NCBI RefSeq assembly: GCF_012276755.1
Contig: NZ_JAAXKX010000020.1
Span: forward strand, 1-60,730
Source: Marichromatium bheemlicum
Lineage (GTDB): Bacteria > Pseudomonadota > Gammaproteobacteria > Chromatiales > Chromatiaceae
Direction: 5' to 3'
DNA length: 60,730 bases
The notes under the pieces were generated by a model. The model was not told the DNA's origin. It made no database searches and saw only the letters and a list, made by a program, of their open reading frames with translations. Each line of letters starts with the position of its first letter. The stretch's first letter is position 1. Shown one piece after another: positions 35,342 through 46,305 of this stretch. Position numbers and translations under genes: made by a program.

Positions 35342-35485
35342 CTGTTGGCCTCCGCTTGCGCCGCATGAATGTTCCGGCGGGTGAGGGGCGCCGTTCCTTC
35401 CGTCTGGCGCCGCCATCCTAAAAAGGAACGCCGGGAGGAACGATTTTTAGCGGATTACCCCGGAACATGCAAGCACGCCACAGAC

Positions 35486-35511
35486 GAAAAAGCCCGCATC
35501 TAGGCGGGCTT
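35486..35511 (-). terminator. Terminator behind mnmE, inside the element end
   Basis: On the minus strand, AAGCCCGC pairs with GCGGGCTT around a 6-base loop and is followed by TTTTT. It lies on the element side of the att site, so the element supplies the terminator for the yidC-mnmE transcript and shields int from read-through. Confidence 0.75.
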
Positions 35512-35554
35512 AGGGGGATCTTTCGGAAGAGTGCGGAATGCTCAGGAAGGCTCG

Positions 35555-36892
35555 CTATTTTCCGATACAGAAGCTGGAGAAGATGCGCCCGAGCAGGTCC
35601 TCACTGGTGAAGCGCCCGGTGATCTCGCCGAGCGCGCGTTGGGCCAGCTGCAGTTCCTCGGCGACCAGCTCGGCGCCGACGCCCGCGGCCTGGGCGCGGG
35701 CGGCCGCCTCCAACGCGGCCAGGCCCTGGCGCAGGGCGTCGAGATGGCGACGGCGGGCGGTGAAGGCCCCTTCGGGACGGACACCGATCCCGGCGACCGC
35801 CTTGAGGTGCTCGCGCAGCAACGAGAGCCCGCGCCCCTCGCGCAGCGACAGCGCGATCTCGGTGGCGCCCTCACGCTCGTCGCAACCCGGCTCGGCGCCG
35901 GTCAGGTCGATCTTGTTGCGCAACCGGGTGACGCGCACCCCCTCGGGCAGGCTCGCGGCGGTCTCGGGATCCGGCCCCTGGGTGGCGTCGTAGACCCACA
36001 GCACCAGATCGGCGCGACCGAGCTGCTCGCGGGCACGACGCACCCCCTCGCGCTCGACCGGGTCGTCGCTGTTGCGGATGCCGGCGGTGTCGATGATGCG
36101 CAGCGGCAGACCGTCGATCTGGATGTCGCTGTGCAGCAGGTCACGGGTGGTGCCGGGGATGTCGGTGACGATGGCGGTATCGGCCCCGGAGAGGGCATTG
36201 AGCAGGCTCGACTTGCCGGCGTTGGGGGCACCGGCGATCACCACCGAGAGCCCCTCGCGGATACGACAGCCCTGGTGCGCTTCGGCGAGCACCGCACGGG
36301 TCATGGCGATCAACTCGGCGAGATCGGCGGCGACCCGGGACGCGTCGCCGGGGTCGATCTCCTCATCGCTGAAATCGAGTGTGGCCTCGAGATAGGTACG
36401 CAGCCGCACCAACCGTTCGACCAACGCCTCGATCCGCCGCGAGAAGGCACCCTGCAGGCTGTTGCCGGCGAGCCGGGCGGCGAGCGCGGAGGCGCTCTCG
36501 ATGAGGTCGGCGACGGCCTCTGCTTGGGCGAGATCGAGCTTGCCGTTGAGGAAGGCGCGCTCGGTGAATTCGCCGGGGCGGGCGGGGCGGGCGCCGAGTT
36601 CGAGACAGCGCTGCAGCAACAGGTCCATCACCACCGGGCCGCCGTGCCCCTGGAGTTCGAGCACGTCCTCGCCGGTGAAGGAGGCGGGGGCGACGAAGCG
36701 CAGTGCGATACCGGCGTCGATGAAGCCACCTGCGGCGTCGCGGAAGACGCCGAAATGGACCTGACGGGGGGCGGGCAGGGCGCCGAGCAGGGCGCGGGCG
36801 ATCGCGGCGACGCCCGCGCCGCTGACCCGGACGATGCCGACACCCCCGACGCCGGGCGGGGTGGCGACGGCGGCGATGGTGTCGGTGCTCAT
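35555..36892 (-). CDS. mnmE: tRNA modification GTPase MnmE
   Basis: With MnmG it adds the aminomethyl or carboxymethylaminomethyl group to U34 of certain tRNAs. The 445-residue protein has the N-terminal tetrahydrofolate-binding domain (TIAAVATPPGVGGVGIVRVSG), a helical domain and an inserted G domain (G1 GAPNAGKSSLLNAL, GTTRDLL, DTAGI). The C-terminus is the essential FCIGK. The final codons cover the att core, and the element provides the last Lys codon and TAG. MnmG is not encoded next to it, as it often is elsewhere. Confidence 0.97.
   Translation of the reverse strand: MSTDTIAAVATPPGVGGVGIVRVSGAGVAAIARALLGALPAPRQVHFGVFRDAAGGFIDAGIALRFVAPASFTGEDVLELQGHGGPVVMDLLLQRCLELGARPARPGEFTERAFLNGKLDLAQAEAVADLIESASALAARLAGNSLQGAFSRRIEALVERLVRLRTYLEATLDFSDEEIDPGDASRVAADLAELIAMTRAVLAEAHQGCRIREGLSVVIAGAPNAGKSSLLNALSGADTAIVTDIPGTTRDLLHSDIQIDGLPLRIIDTAGIRNSDDPVEREGVRRAREQLGRADLVLWVYDATQGPDPETAASLPEGVRVTRLRNKIDLTGAEPGCDEREGATEIALSLREGRGLSLLREHLKAVAGIGVRPEGAFTARRRHLDALRQGLAALEAAARAQAAGVGAELVAEELQLAQRALGEITGRFTSEDLLGRIFSSFCIGK
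35560..35572 (+). other. Right attachment-site copy in the mnmE 3' end
   Basis: TTCCGATACAGAA, the partner of 26970-26982. On the coding strand it covers the FCIG codons of mnmE. Confidence 0.65.
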
Positions 36893-36896
36893 CGGG

Positions 36897-38570
36897 TTAG
36901 CGCTTCTGCTTGGCTGGAGCCTGCTCGATCTGGCGCGTGATATGCCACTGCTGGGCGATCGAGATGATGTTGTTGACCGTCCAGTAGAGCACCAGACCCG
37001 CCGGGAAGAAGGCGAAGAACACGGTGAAGACGAACGGCAGCGCCATCATGATCTTGGCCTGCATCGGGTCCGGCGGCGGCGGGTTGAGCTTCTGCTGCAC
37101 GAACATCGACACACCCATGATCAAGGGCAGGACGAAGTAGGGGTCAGGCGCCGAGAGGTTGTCGAGCCAGAGGATGAAGGGCGCGTGACGCATCTCGACG
37201 CTCTCGAGCAGTACCCAATAGAGCGAGATAAACACCGGGATCTGCACCAGGATCGGCAGACAGCCGCCGAGCGGGTTGATCTTCTCGGTCTTGTAGAGCT
37301 CCATCATCGCCTGGTTGAGGCGCTGCTTGTCATCGCCGTAGCGATCCTTGATGGCCTGCAGGCGCGGGGTGAGCTTGCGCATGTTGGCCATCGAACGATA
37401 GCTGGTCTCGGAGAGCTTGAAGAAGGCCAGCTTGATCAGGATGGTCAGTACGATGATCGCCCATCCCCAGTTACCGACCAGCGCGTGGATCTTCTCCAGC
37501 ACCCAGAAGATCGGCTGCGCGATCACCGTCAGCCAGCCGTAGTCGACCGCCAGCTCGAGACCGGGGGCGATGGCGGCGAGGTCGTCCTGGAGCTTGGGAC
37601 CGACGAACAACTGGTTGGCGAAGCTGTGGGTGGCGCCCGCGGGGATGCTCACCGCCGGCGAGTACTTGCCGATGATGTAACGCGAGTCGTCGAGGACCTT
37701 GGTGTAGAAGGTCTCCTGAACCTGACGCGGCGGGATCCAAGCGGCCATGAAGTAGTGCTGGATCATCGCGATCCAGCCATCGCTCACGCTGCGATCGAGC
37801 TTGTCGTCGCGCATATCGTCGAAGGACACCTTGGTGTACTTCTCTTCCGGGCTGTAATAGACGCCGCCGGTAAAGGTGTGGACGAAACTCGGCTCGTTGG
37901 GATCGTAGAAGTCGGTGCGCTGGAGCTGGTTGTACTCACGCGCCACCAACGCGGCATCGGAGGCGTTGGTCACCCGCTGCTCGGTGCCGATCACATAGCT
38001 GCCACGCGTGAAGGTATAGATACGTTCGACGGCGACACCGTTCTCGCCCTGCCAACGCAGCACCACCTCGAGCTGCTCCTGCCCATCCTCAAGCCGGTAC
38101 TCGGCCTGCTCGGCGGTGAAGCGCGCCTCATGCGTCGGTAGCGCACCGGCCTGCTGACCGATCAGACCCGACTGGGCGATGAACATATTCGGCGGCACCG
38201 GCTTCATCAGCCGGAACTTGTCCTCGGGGCGCTCGGGCACCACGGCATAGTCGAGCAGCCAAGCGCTGGCGATAGTACCGCCCTGGGGCGAGATCTCGAG
38301 GCGCATGACGTCGGTCTCGACCACCACCGGGGCGGCGCTGGCGGCACGCATCTCGGCACTCATCGCACCGGGGGTCGCCAGGTCCGGGGTCACCGCGACA
38401 CTGGGCACATCGGCGGCGGTGGAGTCGCCCGCGTCCGGGATCGCCCCCGTCGACTCGGTCATCGCGACCTGCGGCGACTGTGGCCGCCCGTAGTCTTGCA
38501 TCCAGGCCTCGTAGATCAGGAACGAGACCGCGGCGAGGGCGAGAAACAGGATCAGGCGCACATTATCCAT
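36897..38570 (-). CDS. yidC: Membrane protein insertase YidC
   Basis: Inserts and folds inner-membrane proteins with or without SecYEG. The 557-residue protein starts with a signal-anchor helix ([20 protein letters not shown]). A large periplasmic beta-domain follows (about 60-330), then five core helices with [20 protein letters not shown] and [15 protein letters not shown] basic C-terminal tail follows. The ATG at 38570 overlaps the yidD end by 8 bases. The mnmE start lies only 4 bases downstream. Confidence 0.97.
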   Translation of the reverse strand: MDNVRLILFLALAAVSFLIYEAWMQDYGRPQSPQVAMTESTGAIPDAGDSTAADVPSVAVTPDLATPGAMSAEMRAASAAPVVVETDVMRLEISPQGGTIASAWLLDYAVVPERPEDKFRLMKPVPPNMFIAQSGLIGQQAGALPTHEARFTAEQAEYRLEDGQEQLEVVLRWQGENGVAVERIYTFTRGSYVIGTEQRVTNASDAALVAREYNQLQRTDFYDPNEPSFVHTFTGGVYYSPEEKYTKVSFDDMRDDKLDRSVSDGWIAMIQHYFMAAWIPPRQVQETFYTKVLDDSRYIIGKYSPAVSIPAGATHSFANQLFVGPKLQDDLAAIAPGLELAVDYGWLTVIAQPIFWVLEKIHALVGNWGWAIIVLTILIKLAFFKLSETSYRSMANMRKLTPRLQAIKDRYGDDKQRLNQAMMELYKTEKINPLGGCLPILVQIPVFISLYWVLLESVEMRHAPFILWLDNLSAPDPYFVLPLIMGVSMFVQQKLNPPPPDPMQAKIMMALPFVFTVFFAFFPAGLVLYWTVNNIISIAQQWHITRQIEQAPAKQKR

Positions 38571-38799
38571 GAGTCGAGGTCTGCCTAGCTGGGGGAACGG
38601 GATCGACGCCGCCGGGGTGCCAAGGGTGACAACGCAACACACGGCGTACGGCGAGATAGCTGCCGTAGGCCGGGCCGTGACACTCGATGGCCTCGATGGC
38701 GTATTGGGAACAGGTCGGATAGAAGCGACAACGCGGCCCGAGGAGGGGGCTCAGCACGTACTGATATACGCGAATCAGAGCGGTCAGGATTCGGCGCAT
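38563..38799 (-). CDS. yidD: Membrane protein insertion efficiency factor YidD
   Basis: A 78-residue peripheral membrane protein that helps YidC-dependent insertion. It has [30 protein letters not shown] and a [13 protein letters not shown] end, both diagnostic. The ATG lies inside the end of rnpA (16-base overlap) and the stop overlaps yidC, so the four genes are tightly coupled. Confidence 0.95.
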   Translation of the reverse strand: MRRILTALIRVYQYVLSPLLGPRCRFYPTCSQYAIEAIECHGPAYGSYLAVRRVLRCHPWHPGGVDPVPPARQTSTHG

Positions 38800-39173
38800 G
38801 GTTGTTTCTTCCTGATGGTTGCCCAAGCACGCTCGAGATGATCGAACAGTCGCCGGTTGGGCAGCGTCGGCGCGCCACGCGCGCACATAACCACGACATC
38901 CACCCCGGGGAGGGTGTGATGGTGGTTCCGGAAGCTTTCGCGGACGAGACGCTTGAGCCGGTTGCGGTCAACCGCGCGTCGCGCGCACTTCTTGGAGATT
39001 GCCAGCCCGAGTCGCGCGTACCCGTTCCCGTTGGCACGGAACAGGACGACGAAGCCCTGCTTTCCTGCACGGGTGGGATCGCTGAAGACGTGCCGATACT
39101 GCGTGGCGCACGTCAGTCTCCGCTCTCGCGGAAAGGCTCGCTCGGCGCGACCGGCGGAGCGTTCGGGGTTCAG
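38784..39173 (-). CDS. rnpA: Ribonuclease P protein subunit RnpA with non-canonical start
   Basis: Protein part of RNase P, which trims tRNA 5' ends. I translated this frame by hand. It gives a 129-residue basic protein with [32 protein letters not shown], the [13 protein letters not shown] signature and GVDVVVMCA. The frame has no ATG, GTG or TTG before these motifs; an in-frame TAG lies upstream within rpmH. The only plausible start is CTG at 39173, whose last two bases overlap the rpmH TGA (CTGA). Coupled re-initiation from rpmH would explain it. The 3' end overlaps yidD by 16 bases. Confidence 0.9.
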   Translation of the reverse strand: MNPERSAGRAERAFPRERRLTCATQYRHVFSDPTRAGKQGFVVLFRANGNGYARLGLAISKKCARRAVDRNRLKRLVRESFRNHHHTLPGVDVVVMCARGAPTLPNRRLFDHLERAWATIRKKQPCAES

Positions 39174-39304
39174 AGCGCGAGGCGCGCGCGGCCCTTGGCG
39201 CGACGGGCAGCGAGGACCTTGCGGCCGTTGCGCGTGGCGCTACGCGCACGAAAGCCGTGGGTACGAGCACGCTTCAGGCGGCTCGGTTGAAAGGTGCGCT
39301 TCAT
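39170..39304 (-). CDS. rpmH: 50S ribosomal protein L34
   Basis: A 44-residue very basic protein: [18 protein letters not shown] at the start and GRARLAL at the end, the standard bL34 sequence. It is the first gene of the leftward rpmH-rnpA-yidD-yidC-mnmE operon. Its stop overlaps the presumed rnpA CTG start. Confidence 0.97.
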   Translation of the reverse strand: MKRTFQPSRLKRARTHGFRARSATRNGRKVLAARRAKGRARLAL

Positions 39305-39373
39305 GGTCGGTACTCCAGGGAGTTTGGAATTGGCAGCACAGGGCGCATGGCGCCCCTTTATAAAAGGCGCGAA

Positions 39374-39402
39374 AATTTAAGCAATTCATGAGCAAAAGTC
39401 AA
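39374..39402 (-). promoter_or_regulatory. Sigma-70-type promoter of rpmH
   Basis: On the minus strand TTGACT (39402-39397) and TAAATT (39379-39374) are separated by 17 bases, close to the ideal -35/-10 arrangement. It lies 70 bases before the rpmH start, in an AT-rich patch. Confidence 0.65.
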
Positions 39403-39410
39403 CGCCTAAA

Positions 39411-39430
39411 TGATCCACACCTGTGGATAA
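39411..39430. promoter_or_regulatory. DnaA boxes in the rpmH-dnaA intergenic region
   Basis: Two inverted DnaA boxes two bases apart: TGATCCACA (8 of 9 to TTATCCACA) at 39411-39419 and a perfect TGTGGATAA (reverse complement of TTATCCACA) at 39422-39430. They could autoregulate dnaA and rpmH. The gap (39305-39567) also has an AT-rich patch, so it is a candidate for part of oriC, but two boxes are few for a full origin. Confidence 0.7.
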
Positions 39431-39567
39431 GTCGCGCCGAGAACGCTAGACTCCGAGCCCACCGGAGCGGTTCGAGGTGAGCCTCGTCAACCCACTCCGC
39501 GACGAAACAGAGACCGCCCAAGGCGGTGCGATTGCGGGCAACGAGACGACGAGGATCGGAATCAACC

Positions 39568-40923
39568 GTGGGTGTGTGGGAAAAATGCGTCAAGCAGCTG
39601 AAGGGGGAACTGACCTCCGCCGAATACAACACCTGGATCCTACCGCTCCAGGCACGCATCGACGCCGATGTGCTGCGCCTGTTCGCACCCAACCGCTTTG
39701 TGCTCGACTGGACCCGCCAGCACTACGAGCCGCGATTACTCGAACTGTGTGCGTTACACAGTGAGGGGCAGGTCTCACGCATCACCTTCAGCGTCGGCGG
39801 TATCGATCAGACGGTCGCCGAACCCGAGCCGGCGCCAAGCCGCCCTCGTGCCAGCGCCCCGGCGATCGCGACCGCCATGGGTGACGACCGCGATCGCCAA
39901 CTCAGCGCCAACCTCAATCCCGATTTCACCTTCGACAGCTTCGTCGAGGGCAAGTCCAACCAGCTCGCCCGCGCCGCTTCCTTCCAGGTCGGGCAGAACC
40001 CTGGTACCGCTTACAACCCCCTCTTCATCTACGGTGGGGTCGGACTAGGCAAGACCCACCTGATGCACGCGGTGGGCAACATGGTGCTCGCCTCCAACCC
40101 CAATGCGCGGGTCGCCTACCTGCACTCCGAGCGCTTCGTCGCCGAGATGATCAAGGCGCTACAGCACAACCGTATCGACGAATTCAAACGCACCTATCGC
40201 TCGGTCAACGCGCTGCTGATCGACGACGTGCAGTTCTTCGCCGGCAAGGAACGCTCGCAGGAGGAGTTCTTCCACACCTTCAACGCGTTGTTCGAGTCGC
40301 GCCAACAAATCGTGTTATCGAGCGATCGTTTCCCCAAGGAGGTAGTCGGACTCGAGGAGCGGCTGCGTTCGCGTTTCGGCTGGGGGCTGACGGTCTCGAT
40401 CGAGCCACCGGACCTCGAGACCAGTGTCGCTATCCTCCACAGCAAGGCCAGTCTGCTCGGCGTCGACCTGCCAGAGGACGTCGCCTTCTTCGTCGGTCGC
40501 CGCATCCGCTCGAACATCCGCGAACTTGAGGGCGCACTGCGCCGGCTGGTGGCCAATGCCCAGTTCACCGGCAAGCCGATCACCCTCGACTTCGCCAAAC
40601 ACGCGCTGCGCGACATGCTCGCGGCGCAGGACAAACAGGTCAGCATCGAAAACATCCAGAAGACCGTCGCCGAATACTTCAAGCTGCGCGCCTCGGACAT
40701 GCTCTCAGCCAAGCGCAGCCGCTCGATCGCCCGCCCGCGTCAGATCGCCATGGCCTTATCCAAGGATCTGACCAAACACAGCCTGCCCGAGATCGGCAAT
40801 GCCTTCGGCGGGCGTGATCACACCACGGTGTTGCACGCCACGCGCAAGATCAAGAGCCTGCGCGAGAGCGACGCCGGGGTCGAGGAAGACTACAGGAATC
40901 TGCTGCGGATCCTGACCTCCTGA
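39568..40923 (+). CDS. dnaA: Chromosomal replication initiator DnaA
   Basis: Binds DnaA boxes at oriC and melts DNA to start replication. The 451-residue protein has domain I ([22 protein letters not shown]), a short Pro-rich domain II (about 85-115), an AAA+ domain ([27 protein letters not shown]) and a C-terminal HTH with the [14 protein letters not shown] signature. I chose the GTG at 39568; a GTG at 39574 is also possible, and the frame's ATG at 39526 lies before the conserved start. GAGGA at 39551 is the nearest ribosome-like site. Confidence 0.96.
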   Translation: MGVWEKCVKQLKGELTSAEYNTWILPLQARIDADVLRLFAPNRFVLDWTRQHYEPRLLELCALHSEGQVSRITFSVGGIDQTVAEPEPAPSRPRASAPAIATAMGDDRDRQLSANLNPDFTFDSFVEGKSNQLARAASFQVGQNPGTAYNPLFIYGGVGLGKTHLMHAVGNMVLASNPNARVAYLHSERFVAEMIKALQHNRIDEFKRTYRSVNALLIDDVQFFAGKERSQEEFFHTFNALFESRQQIVLSSDRFPKEVVGLEERLRSRFGWGLTVSIEPPDLETSVAILHSKASLLGVDLPEDVAFFVGRRIRSNIRELEGALRRLVANAQFTGKPITLDFAKHALRDMLAAQDKQVSIENIQKTVAEYFKLRASDMLSAKRSRSIARPRQIAMALSKDLTKHSLPEIGNAFGGRDHTTVLHATRKIKSLRESDAGVEEDYRNLLRILTS

Positions 40924-41015
40924 GACACCCACGGATCCAGGATCGCGCCATTCGGCGGTCGTGCACAGGGCGCATGACGCCGCAACCGCCTTTTCACGAT
41001 TTTTAGGAGATATTC

Positions 41016-42116
41016 ATGGAATTCGTCGTTAACCGCGAGATCTTGCTACCAGCGCTGGGGAAGGTGATCGGCGTCGTCGAGCGCCGCCAGACGCTGCCAA
41101 TCCTCGGCAATTTCCGACTGGTCGCCGCCGAGGGCGAGATCACCATCCTCGGCACCGACCTCGAGGTCGAGGTTCAGACCCGCTGCGAGGCGGCGGTCCA
41201 GGAGGTCGGCGAGACCACGGTGCCGGCGCGTAAGCTGGTCGACATCTGCCGCAACCTCGGCGAGGGCACCGATATCCGCTTCCGCGTCAGCGACGAGCGC
41301 TGCGTGGTCACCGCCGGGCGCGGACGCTTTTCGCTCGGGGTGCTGCCGGCGGCCGACTTCCCGGTGATGGAGCAGGAGCAGGGTGGGGTCGAGTTCGGGC
41401 TCGACGAGGCCGGTTTCAAGCGGGTGTTGGAGAAGACCGCCTTCGCCATGGCCCAGCAGGACGTGCGCTATTACCTCAACGGTCTGTTGATCGAGTTCGA
41501 TGCCAAGGGGCTGACTGCGGTGGCCACCGACGGTCATCGTCTGGCCAAGTTCAACACCGATCTCGGGGTCGCCGCAGTCGACGGCCGTCAGGTCATCCTG
41601 CCGAGCAAGACGGTGCTCGAGCTGCGCCGCCAGCTCGGCAACTCCACCGACCCGGTCTCGGTCACCCTAGGCGAGAAGAGCATTCGCCTGGTCATCGGCG
41701 ACATGGTGATGACCTCCAAGCTCGTCGACGGCCGCTACCCGGACTACGAACGGGTCATTCCCCACCAACTCGCCAAGTCGGCGCTGATCGACAGGGACCA
41801 GCTCAAGCGCGCGCTCTCACGCACCGCCATCCTCTCCAACGAGAAGTATCGTGGCGTGCGCCTGGCCTTCGACGCTGGCCTACTCAAGCTCCAGGCCCAC
41901 AACCCCGAGCAGGAAGAGGCCGAGGAGGAGATCGAGATCGAGTACCAGGGCGAGTTCACCGCGATCGGCTTCAATGTCTCCTACCTCACCGATCTGCTCG
42001 GCGTGCTCGACAGCAGCGAGGTCGAGGTCAGCTTCCAGGACGGAAACAGCAGCTCGGTATGGCGGGGGAGGGGGGCCGAGGCCGAGACCTACGTGGTAAT
42101 GCCGATGCGCCTCTAG
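41016..42116 (+). CDS. dnaN: DNA polymerase III beta sliding clamp
   Basis: Forms the ring that tethers polymerase III to DNA. The 366-residue protein has three clamp folds; recognisable parts are VVERRQTLPILGNF, YYLNGLLIEF, VATDGHRLA, DGRYPDYERVIP and a C-terminal YVVMPMRL. TAGGAG precedes the ATG. The 92-base gap after dnaA has no DnaA boxes. Confidence 0.97.
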   Translation: MEFVVNREILLPALGKVIGVVERRQTLPILGNFRLVAAEGEITILGTDLEVEVQTRCEAAVQEVGETTVPARKLVDICRNLGEGTDIRFRVSDERCVVTAGRGRFSLGVLPAADFPVMEQEQGGVEFGLDEAGFKRVLEKTAFAMAQQDVRYYLNGLLIEFDAKGLTAVATDGHRLAKFNTDLGVAAVDGRQVILPSKTVLELRRQLGNSTDPVSVTLGEKSIRLVIGDMVMTSKLVDGRYPDYERVIPHQLAKSALIDRDQLKRALSRTAILSNEKYRGVRLAFDAGLLKLQAHNPEQEEAEEEIEIEYQGEFTAIGFNVSYLTDLLGVLDSSEVEVSFQDGNSSSVWRGRGAEAETYVVMPMRL

Positions 42117-42132
42117 TCGCACCCCGACCGAG

Positions 42133-43233
42133 ATGCCCGATCCCGCCCCCGCTTGCCCGCTGCGCACGCTGCGGGTAGTCCACCTGCGCCGTTGTCGAGA
42201 GGTCGCGATCGCAACCGCCGCGCCCGTGGTGGTGCTCACCGGCGGCAATGGCGCGGGCAAGACCACATTACTCGAGGCGGTCTACCTACTCGCCCGAGGG
42301 CGCAGCTTCCGCGGGCGCAAGGCCGGCCCGATGACCACCCGTGGCGAACGTGGCACCTTGGTCGAGGCCCGTTGCGACGCCGATGCACCGGACGGACACC
42401 TGTTGCGCTATCGCCGTGATCATCATGGTCGCGAGCACAGCCTCGACGGTCGTCCCTGGCCTCCACCAGGCAGCGTGCGGCCACTACGCATCAAGCTCAT
42501 CGGTGAGAACGCCCAGTCATTGCTCGAGGGTGATCCAGCCTTGCGCCGGACCTTCCTCGACTGGAACCTGTTCCACGTGGAACCTCGACTCGGCGCCCTC
42601 AGACGTGAACTCTCCCGTGTCCAGCAACAGCGCAACGCCGCGCTGCGCCGAGGGGGTGGGCGGGAACTCACGGTCTGGGACCAGGCGTTGGGTGCGCTCG
42701 GCGAGCGCATCGACGATCTACGCCAGGCCTTCTTCGCACACTGGCACGCACGCTTCCAGCAACTCACCGCGGCCTTTCCCTTCCTTGATGACTGCGAACT
42801 GCGCCTCGCCCGGGGCTGGCCGATGACACAGTCCCTGGCCGAGGCGATCGCTGCGGCCCGTCCTGGCGAACTCGCCCGTGGCCACACCCTGGTCGGTCCC
42901 GGACGGGCTGACGTCCAATTGACACGCGATGGTGCCCGACTCGCGCTCTCGCGCGGCCAGGCCAAGGTCGTGGTCTGTCTGTTGCAGCTCGCCGCCGAGC
43001 AGGTCCATCGCGACCAAGGCCTGGCCCCGGCGCTGTGGTTGCTCGATGACCTCGAGGCCGAACTCGATGCCCGGACCCTGGCACGACTCTGGGAGGTCAT
43101 CGGCCAGCGCGAGGGGCAGTGCCTCCTCACCCGAGTGGCCACCGCTGCCGACCCCGGTCCCTACACCCACCCCGACACGCGCCTGGTGTTCCACGTGGAA
43201 CAGGGCGCAGTGGTCGACGACGCCTCGACCTGA
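42133..43233 (+). CDS. recF: DNA recombination/repair protein RecF
   Basis: An SMC-like ATPase that loads RecA at gaps with RecO and RecR. The 366-residue protein has Walker A GGNGAGKTTLLEAVYLL, a signature region (LSRGQAKVVV) and Walker B LWLLDDLEAELD. Two parS-like sequences (42569-42584, 43187-43202) lie inside the gene and are read as FHVE, including the C-terminal VFHVEQGAVV. It starts 16 bases after dnaN. Confidence 0.95.
   Translation: MPDPAPACPLRTLRVVHLRRCREVAIATAAPVVVLTGGNGAGKTTLLEAVYLLARGRSFRGRKAGPMTTRGERGTLVEARCDADAPDGHLLRYRRDHHGREHSLDGRPWPPPGSVRPLRIKLIGENAQSLLEGDPALRRTFLDWNLFHVEPRLGALRRELSRVQQQRNAALRRGGGRELTVWDQALGALGERIDDLRQAFFAHWHARFQQLTAAFPFLDDCELRLARGWPMTQSLAEAIAAARPGELARGHTLVGPGRADVQLTRDGARLALSRGQAKVVVCLLQLAAEQVHRDQGLAPALWLLDDLEAELDARTLARLWEVIGQREGQCLLTRVATAADPGPYTHPDTRLVFHVEQGAVVDDAST
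42569..42584. promoter_or_regulatory. parS site 1 (in recF)
   Basis: TGTTCCACGTGGAACC, 15 of 16 to the ParB palindrome TGTTCCACGTGGAACA. Confidence 0.85.
43187..43202. promoter_or_regulatory. parS site 2 (in the recF 3' end)
   Basis: Perfect palindrome TGTTCCACGTGGAACA, encoding VFHVEQ of RecF. Confidence 0.92.
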
Positions 43234-43245
43234 CCCTGGACGCGA

Positions 43246-43261
43246 TGTTCCACGTGGAACA
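43246..43261. promoter_or_regulatory. parS site 3 (recF-gyrB gap)
   Basis: Perfect palindrome TGTTCCACGTGGAACA, 12 bases after the recF stop. The gap 43234-43779 holds sites 3 to 5, a possible -10 (TATAAT at 43481-43486) for gyrB, and no recognisable gene. Confidence 0.92.
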
Positions 43262-43313
43262 CGCCCCGCAGGACAAGGCGGCCCAACGCCACGCGCCGGG
43301 GACACCGCGCCCC

Positions 43314-43329
43314 TGTTTCACGTGGAACA
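43314..43329. promoter_or_regulatory. parS site 4
   Basis: TGTTTCACGTGGAACA, a hybrid of the TTTCACGTG and TTCCACGTG half-site versions; 15 of 16 to the others. Confidence 0.88.
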
Positions 43330-43406
43330 TCGGCAACCGGCGCAGACACGGCGGCTGACGATGTCTGCGCCACCTCGGCAGGAGAACGCCGCAGGCGACA
43401 CCGCCC

Positions 43407-43422
43407 TGTTCCACGTGGAACA
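43407..43422. promoter_or_regulatory. parS site 5
   Basis: Perfect palindrome TGTTCCACGTGGAACA. Confidence 0.92.
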
Positions 43423-43497
43423 GCCCCCTCAGCCACCGCCCGAAGATCGCGCGACAGCGCCCAAGCAGGGCGCCATCCCGTATAATCACTGGAATGA

Positions 43498-46185
<2,688 letters not shown>

Positions 46186-46197
46186 CCCCCGGTCAAC

Positions 46198-46225
46198 GGG
46201 CGCGCGCCCCAAGGGAGGCGCGCCC
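46198..46225 (+). terminator. GC hairpin after gyrB
   Basis: GGGCGCGC pairs with GCGCGCCC around a 12-base loop, 13 bases after the gyrB stop. No T-run follows, so termination is uncertain. Confidence 0.4.
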
Positions 46226-46305
46226 GATGCGCTAGCATCGCCCCACACCTTGGCACCGCGAGTGCCGAGTTGACGCATCGACAAGAGAATCAGGCAGGCC
46301 CAACC

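Larger units (their letters stand above)
26970..35572. mobile_element. Integrative element at mnmE, phage-satellite-like (about 8.6 kb)
   Basis: Bounded by an imperfect 13-bp direct repeat, with a tyrosine integrase next to the mnmE end. From the integrase inward it holds an AT-rich unknown gene, alpA, a 60-residue gene, a DUF927 primase/helicase, a TubC-docking-like gene, a coiled-coil gene and a non-coding tail with 11-bp tandem repeats. All genes run leftward. The int-alpA-primase order is that of PICI/P4-type phage satellites. No capsid, packaging, relaxase or conjugation gene was recognised. The 3' end of mnmE (trmE) is an established target of other islands such as SGI1. Confidence 0.8.

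Noticed and set aside
34034-35572. tRNA gene as the integration target
   Set aside because: No tRNA-like fold or sequence is present at either boundary. The integrase abuts the mnmE coding end, a known alternative target.
38585-39070. 161-codon minus-strand frame in the rnpA region as an alternative rnpA
   Set aside because: Its translation lacks every RnpA motif. The correct frame, read by hand, has them but no standard start codon.
40924-41015. oriC in the dnaA-dnaN gap
   Set aside because: The gap is 92 bases, with no DnaA box and little AT-rich sequence.
43481-43486. TATAAT as a firm gyrB promoter
   Set aside because: The -10 is perfect but no acceptable -35 lies 16-18 bases upstream, so it is mentioned only as possible.
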